DNA of 64,000 bases from Trichosporon coremiiforme (lineage: Eukaryota; Basidiomycota; Tremellomycetes; Trichosporonales; Trichosporonaceae), in contig BCJJ01000008.1 in NCBI GenBank assembly GCA_039545355.1, forward strand, positions 496,001 to 560,000, read 5' to 3'. The position numbers and the translations under genes were made by a program. Below the pieces are notes generated by a model that was not told the origin of the DNA, did not search any database, and worked only from the letters and a program-made list of their open reading frames with translations. This document shows, in pieces, positions 31,762-41,399 of the stretch (positions within the stretch are counted from its first letter, which is position 1; each line of letters begins with the position of its first letter).

Positions 31762-33489
31762 ATGTCGTCTAGCATGATTGGAGCGCAGGTTCAGTCCGAG
31801 AAGAGGACGGCCGTGTCCACGCAAGATTTCATGGCCGTCGTTCTTGTCGGCAATGGCGAAAAGTGAGTCGCACCAACGTCCAAGCTGACAACAGCTTGTA
31901 CCCGTTCAACCAGGGAACGAATGTCCTCCCGAAGGCGCTCATGCCTGTCGGAAACGTGCCCATCGTGAACATTGTCCTCGACTGGGTGTTCGACGCTGGA
32001 CTCACCGATGTCCTGATCCTCGTCCCGCCCGAGTCCGAAGCAGCGATCTCTGAGCACCTTCAGCTCGAATACTCGAGCAACAACAAGCTGCACATCACCT
32101 TGAAGAACTACACCGACGGCGAGGAGGACGAGGACGAGGAGGACAACGAGAAGATTGGCACAGCCCGTCTGCTGAGACAGTTCAGGAATTACATCAAGGT
32201 AAGTTGCTGTCCGAATTTGTGCTAACTGTAGTCCGACTTTGTTCTCCTTCCTTGCGACTTGTCTTTCCCTTCCAACCTCACGCTCGCTTCGATTCTGGAC
32301 AAGCACCGCGCACGTCCGGATGCTGTGCTGACTTCTGTCTTTTACGAGCCGACCGAGTCTGTCAAGGACAGCGAGGAGAAGCTGCTTGTTGCTACCGACA
32401 AGGAGACTGACGAGCTGCTCCTGATCGAGCCGCTCGAGACGCTAGAGGAGGACTTTTCGGTGCGGATGAGCCTGCTCGAGTCCCACCCGTCACTTTCGCT
32501 CAGCACCCGCCTGCTGGACGCCCACGTCTACGTCTTCCGCCGCACTGTGCTGGATCTCCTGGCCACGAGAAGGGGACGGGACCTGAGCTCTGTCCGAGAG
32601 CAGTTTGTTCCCTGGCTCGTGAAGGGAGCCTGGCAAGAGGGTCTCGGCCACCGATGGGCCCCCAGTGAGTGTAGCACTCTTTGCGGTGCTAACCTCAGTC
32701 CTTTGCCCGCCGCGTCGCGATCCGCTGGCGCAGGCACTTCTCCGATCGACCGCAACATCCTACAAGCAGGCCCGAGCGATGGAGGAGATGTCCGCCCCGT
32801 CATCCGTGCTCAGCGACCACACTCCTCTTCCGTCGGGTATCACTGACGGCGAGGAGCTTGCAGACTTCAAGGCGAACGTGACCCGGGGCGGCAAGTCTGC
32901 GCGCCGTCGCCGAGAGCCGACTCCGTTTACGTGCCGAGTGATCATCCACCGCCCTGAGGTTCCCGAGGTCCCGGAGAAGGGCAAGAAGTCGACCGCGCCC
33001 GAGCCGGAGTACATCATCCGTGCTAACTCGCTGCCCGGCTACTGGGAGGTTAACAGGCGGGTCGTCCGCAATCTTGCGGCGCAGCACGCGGCCGCCCAGG
33101 CTGGCAACTCGAAGGGTGCCCTCAGCACGCCGCTGTCGCACCAGCCCCAGCAGCCCAGCGGACCCGCCGACGAGATCTCGGCGTCGGCCCAGATTTCGCC
33201 CGACTCGCTCGTCGGAGAGGGCTCGCGCGTTGGTGACCGAGCGAGCATTAAGAAGTGTATCGTCGGACGGCATTGCAACATTGGGCGTGGCGCCAAGCTC
33301 ACCAACTGTGTGCTCTGGGACTGGGTCACGGTCGAGGAGAACGCGAGGCTCGAGAATGCCATTCTCTGCCCCCACGTTCGTATCGGAGAGAAGGCCAACA
33401 TCAAGGACTGCGAGTTTGGCCCTGGATTCGAGGCCAAGCCGGGAGACACGATCAAGGGCGAGCGTCTCATCGCCGGCCAGGAGGCATAG
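31762..33489 (+). CDS. GCD1: Translation initiation factor eIF2B subunit gamma
   Basis: Catalytic-core subunit of the eIF2B exchange factor that recharges eIF2 with GTP and is the target of the integrated stress response. It is 542 residues in four exons (introns 32, 33 and 34 nt). The start is ATG 31762. The N-terminal nucleotidyl-transferase-like domain reads DFMAVVLVGNGE, then NQGTNVLPKALMPVGNVPIV, then DWVFDAGLTDVLILVPPE. A very acidic loop (GEEDEDEEDNEK) lies near residue 110. A long Ser/Arg/Lys-rich linker precedes the C-terminal left-handed beta helix: SLVGEGSRVGDRASIKKCIV, then GRHCNIGRGAKLTNCVLW, then LENAILCPHVRIGEKANIKD. The helix and length separate it from epsilon, which would have a W2 domain. 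Confidence 0.9.
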
Positions 33490-33552
33490 GGTGGCTTTGT
33501 TTTATACTGCTGGCATCAAGTATCTATAGAACATGCACAATACAGAAACACT

Positions 33553-34320
33553 CTACTTCTTCGCGGCCTGCTTCTCCTTCTTGGCGGCAGCCTCACGAGC
33601 GGCCTCTGTCCTGTCAACAACAGTCTAATCGCTACACTCACCCTCCTGCTCGGCCTGGCGCTGGGCGGCGGCGGCCTCACGTTTCCTGCGGATCTCCTGG
33701 AGGCGGGCAAGGTCCGACTTGGCCTGGTCCGTCTTGCCGGCGGCGGCAGCCTTGGCGGCACGCTCCTGGGCGGCCTTCTTGGCCATCTCCTCGCTAATGG
33801 TCAGCTTTGTTTTCGCTATCACACCCACCGCTCTCGCCGGCTCGGGCCGCGGTTCTTCCAGGGGTTGAGGAGCTCGTCGTCGCTGTCCTCCTCCTCCGAG
33901 TCCTCCTCGCCGGCAGCGAGCTTCTGTGCCTTCTTCTGTGCAGCCTCCTCGGCCTGCTTCTTCTTGAGTGCCTTGCGCTCGGCGCGCGTCATGTTCTCCT
34001 CGTCCGGCTCGTCGGCGGCGATCGTGTTGCCGAGCTTCAGATTGACCGCCGCCATCGACGGGGCTAGCTTGGCGTCGACCTCGTCCTCCTCAGACGACTC
34101 TTCCTCGGAAGACTCCTCCTCAGACGACGACTCGACGGGCTGCTGGAAGCGGGGGTCGAGGTCACGTGAGAAATGACGACCACCTCCGCGAGCGACCTTG
34201 AACTTTCTGATCGTCAGCAAGATCTGCGGAAGCATACAGCTTGAAGATGTGCGCAGCCAATAGCTGTATGCACCTGGTTACTCACCCCCTTCCGCGCGAT
34301 GAAGATCCTCCGCGTCCCAT
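33553..34320 (-). CDS. PDAP1/HASPP28-like phosphoprotein
   Basis: A 205-residue charged protein in four exons (introns 79, 35 and 36 nt). The start is ATG 34320, giving MGRGGSSSRGRGKFKVARGG, the characteristic Gly/Arg/Lys start of the 28 kDa heat- and acid-stable phosphoprotein family. An acidic serine tract follows (ESSSEEESSEEESSEEDE), a casein kinase 2-like target. Then come NMTRAERKALKKKQAEEA, a second acidic tract EEDSEEEDSDDELLNPWKNR, and the diagnostic REEMAKKAAQERAAKAAAAG and TDQAKSDLARLQEIRRKRE helices. The C-terminus is AAREAAAKKEKQAAKK. The molecular role of the family is poorly known; ribosome or RNA association has been proposed. Convergent with eIF2B gamma, 63 bp apart. Confidence 0.88.
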
Positions 34321-35893
34321 TGTGGTGTGATGAAGAATTGAGTGGTGTGACGAGCCAGTTTGAGGAGTGTAACGAACGAGTCTTGTCGAGTCGTGAAAAT
34401 GCCATGTGGGAGGGTGGCGGGGACAAATGAGATAACATGGGTTTGACCCACCGTACATGGGGTCGCTCTGTCTGCACTTTCAAAGGCTGCATCTCGGAGA
34501 TGCATCATAGGAAGTGGTCTGAAAGTGTGGGCCTGAGGTGCCAGCTTATCGAGTCGAGATGCATCTCTGAGCTCGCTAGCAGGTGACCATTTGCCATTTG
34601 GTGCATCCGCATCATGGGCGGTGGCGAAAGTCATCACTGGTCGGCGATGTCTGGCGTATGGTGTACGGTGTGGTGGTGCCTTCTCGTACCTAGCACCCCC
34701 CGGCTGTCCCTTTCAGTGCCGCCCGTTCATCCCCCGCCCAGATCGGCAGGCTGTCTCTGATTTCTGACCGCATGCGGCATGCGGTTTACGGCCACTGGCC
34801 ACCACCCTGCGCCCCACTGGGCCACACTCTGGATCCTTGACTGCGCTTGCAGCCACCTCGATTAAACGATTTCGTCCTCTGCCTTTGTTCAATATTGAGT
34901 CTGCGCATGTGAACGTAATAATGCGAATCAATGTAGCAGGTTTGCAGCATGACACGCGATGAGTTCGATTTCGATCATGTGCACCATACGCAAGACTGAT
35001 GCGGCACGGCCAGGGCGGGCCGGGCCGGTGGGACTGGAAAAGCGGACGCAAGGGCGCCAGGGTTCAGGGTCGGGAGAGACGCGTTAGAGCACTTGAAGGA
35101 ATTGAGGGCGATGCGTGAGGCGCGTGAGGCGCCCACAGGCGTGAGGGTCCCCCGTTCCAGGTTGAGTTCTGTCCACCGCGCGCGCCTGGCTTCCCCGCTG
35201 ACCCCGCCATGCCCGCCTGGCTGGCCTGGCTGGCCTGGCTGGCCTGGCTGGCTGGGTCTGTCTGTTGGTCTGGGCCGTCCAGCATTCACAAAGAGAGCAC
35301 CTTGCACCACCTTCGATCCCTTCGACCTGAACACAGCCGCAGCTCACGGCCCTCGGGAAGGCGACAAGGTCCTCCTCCACACCCTCACCCCCCCCCCCCT
35401 TCCCCCTTTGTCTTTGCCCTCACACTCTCCTTCCAACTCGTCGTCTCTCCTTACCTCACACTCCTTCGGCCTCTCTTCAACGAGCTACTCTGCTGTCCCC
35501 CTCCCCGACAGCGTTCATGCCCGCTTGATATCTCCTCGATCCTCTACACCCCAAAGCAGAGCGCCTCGCAGGTCGAAGCCTCCACCTCCCTCCCTGGCCC
35601 GCCCGCACCCGCCTCCGTCGCTGGTCGACGCACTGTTCCCGCCCTCCCGCTATAACCACAAAGCAGTACACGAGCGCTGGAAGCCGTCACCGCATCCTCC
35701 TAATCACTGCTCGACTCGACTGCTGGCAGTGTACCCCGACAGAAACAACCCGCAACCCGGTCACTGGCTGATCGATCGAAATCAATTACCGTTTGCGTGC
35801 AGGTCTCTCAAACGATTGTCTCGCGCACGTCCCTCTCTGCCTTGACCCCGACATCAAAACACTGTTCTCAAGGTTGATTCTCTCCACTTCACC
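34321..35893. other. Long divergent promoter region, PDAP1-like to KCH1-like
   Basis: About 1.6 kb. It contains a 9-bp minisatellite at 35212-35255. From about 35370 to 35880 it has a strongly pyrimidine-rich stretch, most likely the 5' leader of the KCH1-like gene. A 250-codon open frame at 35093-35845 is Pro/Ser-rich with no start or family support, so it is left out. No other feature seen. Confidence 0.5.
35212..35255 (+). repeat. CTGGCCTGG minisatellite
   Basis: Three perfect tandem 9-bp units at 35221-35247, flanked by partial units, within the KCH1-like upstream region. Confidence 0.75.
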
Positions 35894-37630
35894 ATGGGCT
35901 GCTGCTCGTCCGAGTGGAAGCGAGAAGCAGTGCAAGATTACAAGGTGAGCACGCAAGTAAACAAACGCTAACGGCAGTGGGACTATGTCGACGTTCAAGA
36001 GTTTCGCCGTGATGACTGCTGGACCAGGATCATGTGGCTCAGCGTGTTCGGGTCGATCGCAAAGGACGTTGTCATCCTCGGTCTTGACATCTTCACGGCT
36101 GTTACCATGTTGGTGTCTACAAACTGGACGAACGCTGTCTACGCCTCGGCCGACAACCACTGTCGCGAGAGCGGCAACTGTCCGATCACCGTCAAGTTCG
36201 GCATCGCCAAGTGGGTGTTTTGTGGCTGCATCTTCTTCTCCTTCCTCCTGCTGGGTTGGGAGATGTACCGTGCCAGTCGCGTGATCGCGACCCGCGACAT
36301 CTCTTACTGTTTCACAAACGTCATGGCGAACCGCTGGGTCTCTGTGCGCGACTACAACAAGTTTTGTCTGTTCCGACACATCGGTGAATCAAAGAAGAAA
36401 AAGGACAGCGTCGCGTTCTTCGTCTTCTTCTCGTTCCAGGACTGGAAGCGGGTCATCCTGTCAGACGGCCCGAGACAGTCTATCAACGCCCTCATCCTGT
36501 ACACAATCGCCAAAAACTTCAACTTTTCGTTCGACTACCTCCCTCAGTACTGGGACAACTCGGTGATCACGGCGCTGCTGTTCTGGGCCATGGTGACGAC
36601 CGTCGTCCTGTTCGCGTTCGGCCTCGCCAAGATCCTTCTGTCCGGTGCACTCTATCTCCCCCTCCTTTGCTACATCCAGGGCAACCTGAAGGAGTACGTC
36701 TGCCACAAGGTCGACAAGCGTCTCGGTAAGGTCATGCGCAACTTGCAAAAGGACCGTATGAAGCGCAACGCCAAAATTGAGCAGCAACTCGCTAAGGGCG
36801 GGAAAGTCAAGGTCGCCACGGGCGAAATTGTCGACGCTTCTCTGCTTCGACCGACCCTGCCAAACATCTCCCTGGACGACGACGACGTCGGATCCAAGAC
36901 GAATCTTCTGCGGTCCGGATCACCGGGTCCTAACGCAATCGTGCCACCTGGGGGACGCGTGTCGCCCGGACCCAACTGGGGTCTCCAGGAGAAGCCACCT
37001 CTTCCTCCAGGAGGTCGTGTGTCCCCTGGTCCCAACTGGGCCATGCAGGAGAAGCCGTCACTGCCCCCCGGAGGTCGCATCTCTCCCGGTCCCAACTGGG
37101 CCGCGTCAAAGGGCGGCATCACCCAGGGCCCGAACCACTGGAACGCGTCCGAGATTTCGCTTACCGCGCCACCAGTTCAGCACGCTAATCTCGACGATAT
37201 CTATGACTCGTACACGATCGACGACCACGACAGTAACCTCGGGCACGCGGCGCCAAGTCTGTCCTACCCTCCAAACACGCGCCGGTTGTCACCTCCGCAA
37301 GCCGCTCCCGCGGCCGGCGCCCCCACATACCCTCCTTCCGCCATGGGCCCGGCACCACCTTATCCGCCCCCGTCATCATATCCTGACATCTATTCGCCGA
37401 CGCACCAGGCGTTTGGACGACCGCAATCGCCCCAAACGCAGCAAGGCTTTGGAAGACCGCAGTCTCCAGCTGCTGCGCTCGGATACCCCCGGGCCCAGTC
37501 GCCCGTCGTCCAGCGCGAGTACTACGAATACTCGGCCGGCAGTCTGACGGCTGTTTCGTCTGCGAACCAGAGCTACGTCGAGGCGACAGTGTCGACGATG
37601 GCGCGGACGCGACAAAGTCATGGGTGGTAG
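35894..37630 (+). CDS. KCH1/PRM6-family potassium transporter
   Basis: A 567-residue membrane protein; one 33-nt intron at 35945-35977. The start is ATG 35894 in CACCATGG. The KCH family (yeast Kch1 and Prm6) mediates low-affinity K+ influx coupled to calcium signalling. Matching segments: MGCCSSEWKREAVQDYKWDY, SIAKDVVILGLDIFTAVTML, FGIAKWVFCGCIFFSFLLLG, KDSVAFFVFFSFQDW with RVILSDGPRQSINALILYTI, and VITALLFWAMVTTVVLFAFG before CYIQGNLKEYVCHKVDKRLG. The N-terminal MGCC could be lipid-modified. The cytosolic tail (about residues 280-567) is disordered, Pro/Gln/Tyr-rich, and starts with three 20-residue repeats containing PPGGRVSPGPNW (36948-37128). The fold region is well conserved; the tail is lineage-specific. 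Confidence 0.9.
36948..37128 (+). repeat. In-frame 60-bp repeat, three copies, in KCH1-like gene
   Basis: Encodes PPGGR(V/I)SPGPNW followed by a variable QEKPxL. Units share codons, suggesting recent tandem duplication within the tail. Confidence 0.75.
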
Positions 37631-37985
37631 TCCGGTGTATTTTACGGTTATTATTAGCATTTATTCTTGATGTCCAGTATAGACAATGTATTTCCTTCTA
37701 GAGCACAAGTAATTGTGAGAGCAGACGCATCGTGTGAGCAGGGTGGCACTGATAGGGCGGGTGAGCGGGTGAGGCCGATCGAGATGCCCGACCACGGCGA
37801 GCACTACGTCATAGCCTGTGAGTGGGTAATAGCCGATATATTTCTCCTCTCGTTCGCTTGCTGCGATGCATCTGGCCTCCCATGCTACGCAGCGTGAGCA
37901 AATGACCATATAATCCCAGGATTCCAGCTCCATCCCGAGTCATCTATTCAGCAGTGACTCTGACTCCGCTCCATCACCCTCCACC
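37631..37985. other. Intergenic region upstream of cyclophilin gene
   Basis: Tandem spacer of 355 bp between KCH1-like and cyclophilin genes. It carries a TATA-like ATATAAT at 37908-37914, 72 bp upstream of the cyclophilin ATG. Nothing else seen. Confidence 0.5.
37908..37914 (+). promoter_or_regulatory. TATA-like element of cyclophilin gene
   Basis: ATATAAT, 72 bp upstream of the ATG at 37986. Positional inference. Confidence 0.4.
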
Positions 37986-39563
37986 ATGCTGAACAAAGTC
38001 AAGCAGAGCCTTCACAAGCACTTCCTCCCACCCGACCTGCACAAGGATCTGAATGCACCCGAGGGTGTCGTCCGGCCCAGGGTGTGGCTCGACGTTGTGC
38101 GCGGCGAGGATTCTAATGACACCAAGCGCATCGAGATCGGTACGTTGTTTATGCTGGTAGCGCTGACATCAGAACTCTTCTCCGACATTGTTCCCAAGTG
38201 CGCCACCATCCGTATCTCGAACTGACCAGCAGGACCGCTGAGAACTTCCGCCAGCTGTGTACCGGCGAGTGTGGACGCAGCTACGAGCGCGCGACATTCC
38301 ACCGTGTCGTCCCCGGCTTCATGGTTCAGGGCGGTGACATTATCAACGGCGACGGCACGGGTATCTGGTCAATCTACGGCGGGCCGTTCGCAGACGAGGG
38401 CTTTTCGATCCCTCACAGCGCAAAGGGACTCGTGTCGATGGTGAGTCACCCTCTCCCACAATGCTGACTCCAGGCGAACCAGGGACCAAACACGAACGGG
38501 TGCCAGTTCTTCATCACGCTCGGAGAGGCCGAGTTCCTGAACGGCAAGCACGTCGTGTTTGGCCGCGTTACCAACGGCTGGGACGTCGTGAAGAAGATCG
38601 AGGCAGTTCCGCTTGCCGGGGAGCGGTAAGCGAGAGGAGCGATTCATGCTGATATTCAGTCCCGCTGAAGTTGTCGGTATCGTTGCTTGTGGCGGTGACG
38701 GCCCCGCGCCCGGTCAGCAGGTCGCGGGTGCATCCGACAACACGCTGACCAGCGGCCAGCAGCACGCTGGTGCGGGTGGCGCTGGTGCCGCCGGTGCTGG
38801 CGCCGCTGCCGGAGGAGCTGCCGGTGCAGCCGGGCTCGCGGGTCACCACGCCGCTCAGCAGCAGCAGGGCGCCGCCCTTCCCACTGAGCACGGGCAGCAG
38901 ACGCAGCGCGCCCTCCCTCAGGAGCAGGTTGGCCAGCAGCAACACGCGCTCCCTCAGCAAAACGTCAATCAGCCCCAGCACGCATTGCCCCAGGAACATG
39001 TCAACCAGCCCCAGCACGCGCTGCCGCAGGAGCACGCGACCCAGCCCCAGCACGCCCTCCCGCCTGGGCAGCAGCAGGTCCCTCAGCAGGGCGTGCAGCA
39101 GGGTGTTGCTGGCGGAGTCGCTGGGCAGGGCGTTCAACCGGGTGTCCAGCAGGGCGTCCCGCAGCAAGGCATCCAGCAGCCAGGCGTCCAGCAACAGGGC
39201 TATGCTCCTCAGGGCGTCGGCCAGCAGGTCCCGGGCCAGCAAGGTATTGCCCAGCAGGGCGTCGGCCAGCAGATCCCCGGACAGCAAGGCATTGCCCAGC
39301 AGCAGCAGATCCCCGGCCAGCAAGGTATTGCTCAGCAAGGCGTTCCCCAGCAAGGTATTGCTCAGCAGGGCATCCCGCAGCAGGGCATCCAGCAGGGTGT
39401 TCCCCAGCACGGTCTCCAGCAAAACCAGCAACAGTACCAGGGCCAGGGCGTGTCGGCCCAGCAGCTGGCGCCAGAGCAAGGTGGCCAGTCGGCGCCTCTG
39501 GCCGACAGATTCCCGGACCCGCCGCAAGCCCAGCCCGCGCAGTCCGCGCAGGGCCAGTACTAA
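37986..39563 (+). CDS. Cyclophilin with long Gln/Gly-rich tail
   Basis: Predicted 480 residues in five exons (introns 33, 35, 33 and 34 nt). The start is ATG 37986 in CACCATGC. Residues about 30-180 form a cyclophilin-type peptidyl-prolyl isomerase domain. Catalytic residues match human CypA: Arg84, Phe89, Met90 and Gln92 in [14 protein letters not shown], Phe142, and His155 in GKHVVFG. Position 150 is Phe where CypA has Trp121, the main cyclosporin A contact. From about residue 185 the protein is a low-complexity tail: an Ala/Gly patch, then 12-residue units such as [12 protein letters not shown], then QQGV/QQGI/GQQ repeats to the end (SAQGQY). No signal peptide is seen, so it is probably cytosolic or nuclear. 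Tail function is unknown; a prion-like or condensate-forming segment is an inference. Confidence 0.88.
38943..39066 (+). repeat. 36-bp in-frame repeat in cyclophilin tail
   Basis: Roughly three and a half copies of a unit encoding HALPQ(E/Q)(H/N)(V/A)(N/T)QPQ, diverged at third positions and a few codons. Confidence 0.7.
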
Positions 39564-39953
39564 GCTGAGCCAGCTGAGCAATCCAAGCTGCTCAAGCAGC
39601 TGAATGATTGAGCGGGGCCGTGGGAGAGCGCCGTGTTTCGCCACTTGTTCCCATGGCGTTCGCGGCGGCGGCGGAGAAACGCTGCGGCGCTTGCTCGGAG
39701 TAGTCTGACGTAGACAATTGAAGAGAAACGGGTCAAAGAAGTTAAGGCAGTCGTAATATCGTCGTGTCGTCAATTCGAGTATGGAGTGTATGCAAACCCA
39801 GTCCGAAGAACAATGACTAACGGCCGTAACTGCCGCTGGAGGAATGTGAGCTGTGCAGTGGTGGGCAGGTCGGCGATCGCCGACGATCATGAAGCCGAGA
39901 TGCCGACCTGCACTTTCCGTCACGACGCGGGGTACTAGTTCAGTCATCGCACT
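39564..39953. other. Intergenic region, cyclophilin to HADH
   Basis: Tandem spacer of 390 bp. It holds the cyclophilin 3' end and the promoter of the dehydrogenase gene. No distinct motif seen. Confidence 0.5.
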
Positions 39954-41040
39954 ATGCTTCTCCGAGCAGCGCTTGCACGATCACCACAGGCCCGGCTTCT
40001 CTCGACCATGTCCAGTCCTGCCGCCGACATCAAGCGGGTTACTGTCTTCGGCGCCGGGCTCATGGGCGCGGGTATTGCTCAAGTTGCCGCGCAGGCCGGG
40101 ATCCAAGTGACCCTGACCGATGTGACGGACAAGGCTCTTGCGTGCGTCCCCTCGCTCCCTCTTCACTGATGACAGGAATGGGCTCGACATTATCGCAAAG
40201 AGCGTGCCCCGCGTAGCCAAGAAACTGGCTCCGGGGGACGTTGACGGCTTCTCGCAGCGTGTGCTCGGGAACATCAGGACGACCACCGACCCCGCCACAG
40301 CAGTGCAGGATGCGCAGGTCGTTCTCGAGGCCATTGTCGAGAAGCTCTCCGCCAAGCAGGACCTCTTCGCTTCCTTGGACTCGCTTGCACCCCGAGAGAC
40401 AGTGTTCGCAAGTAACACTTCCGGCCTGCTCATTTCGGAGATCGCAGCCAAGGTCTCGCCCGAGCGCAAGGCGCGATTCGGCGGATTGCACTTCTTCAAT
40501 CCTGTCCCCGTCATGAAACTCGTCGAGGTGCCGCGGACAGAGGAGATCAGCGAGGAGAGCTTTGAGTTGCTGTACGATCTGGCCAAACGGCTTGGCAAGA
40601 CGCCCGTCAAGTGTAAGGATACACCAGGGTTCATCATGAACCGCCTCAACGTGCCTTATAAACGTGAGTAGGAGGTGTAGAGCAAGCTGACGACAGTCGA
40701 AGTCGTGCGCATGCTCGAGCGTGGAGATGCGACTGCTGAGGATATCGACACTGCCATGAAGCTGGGCGCTGGATACCCCATGGGACCGCTTGAGTTGTTC
40801 GACCTCACCGGCATCGATACGACGCATTACCTTACTCTCGGATGGCAGGAGTATGCTAAGCGCGGCCTGCTCCCCGAGGAGCTCGTTGCGCCGACCAAGA
40901 TGATGGCCGAGATGGTGGAGAAGGGCGAGATCGGACGTAAGTCCGGAAAGGGCTTTTATGACGTGAGCATCTCTTCCACAGATCTTCGCTGACATCAGTA
41001 CTCCTCAGGAAAGAAGGAGAGCAGGAGCTCCAAGTTGTAA
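39954..41040 (+). CDS. 3-hydroxyacyl-CoA dehydrogenase
   Basis: NAD-dependent oxidation of L-3-hydroxyacyl-CoA in beta-oxidation or short-chain hydroxybutyryl-CoA metabolism. It is 327 residues in four exons (introns 34, 33 and 36 nt). The start is ATG 39954. Residues 1-18 (MLLRAALARSPQARLLST) look like a mitochondrial presequence. The Rossmann motif is GAGLMGAGIA at 33-42. The catalytic His is in GGLHFFNPVPVMKLVEV, with the partner Glu in the same block, and TPGFIMNRL plus YPMGPLELFDLTGID are family motifs. The protein ends SRSSKL, so the last three residues are a canonical SKL peroxisomal signal. A second in-frame Met at 19 could produce a form without the presequence. Dual location is an inference. 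Confidence 0.93.
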
Positions 41041-41399
41041 CTACTACGCGCGAACAACGAATGCATTCAAGAGGCACCCGGTCAGTTGCGAAAGCTCTAA
41101 TCTACTTAACTCACTAATCCAAGTGTGGGGCTATATAGCATGCAAGGGGGGAAGGTTTCTGACTGGGAAGCAGGGAGGGAGGGGAGTGGGGGACTCTGTG
41201 ACTATGTAAGGGGTCGAAAAAGTCCGTCTGTGAATGGGCATTAAAGTCCGTGTCTGTTGATACACCTGCTAGGCGTGTGTTTTGGGGCCAGGCGGGAAAT
41301 AGTGTGTGCGGGGTATACAGTAATGGAGACCTCGACGAGGGTCTTGATGATGAGGTGACAATGCGAGGATGTTGACGATGTATGGATGATTCGGGGGTT
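41041..41399. other. Convergent intergenic region
   Basis: 359 bp between the 3' ends of the dehydrogenase and the disordered-protein gene. It is purine-rich in the middle (GGGAGGGAGGGGAG near 41170). No gene seen. Confidence 0.5.

Noticed and set aside
35093..35845. A 250-codon Pro/Ser-rich plus-strand frame before the KCH1-like gene
   Set aside because: It overlaps a minisatellite and a pyrimidine-rich leader, has no proper ATG, and ends just before the real gene.
38568..39947. A 459-codon minus-strand frame rich in Leu ([17 protein letters not shown] type)
   Set aside because: It is the complement of the CAG/CAA-rich cyclophilin tail; CTG codons read as Leu. The sense gene has splice sites and catalytic motifs.
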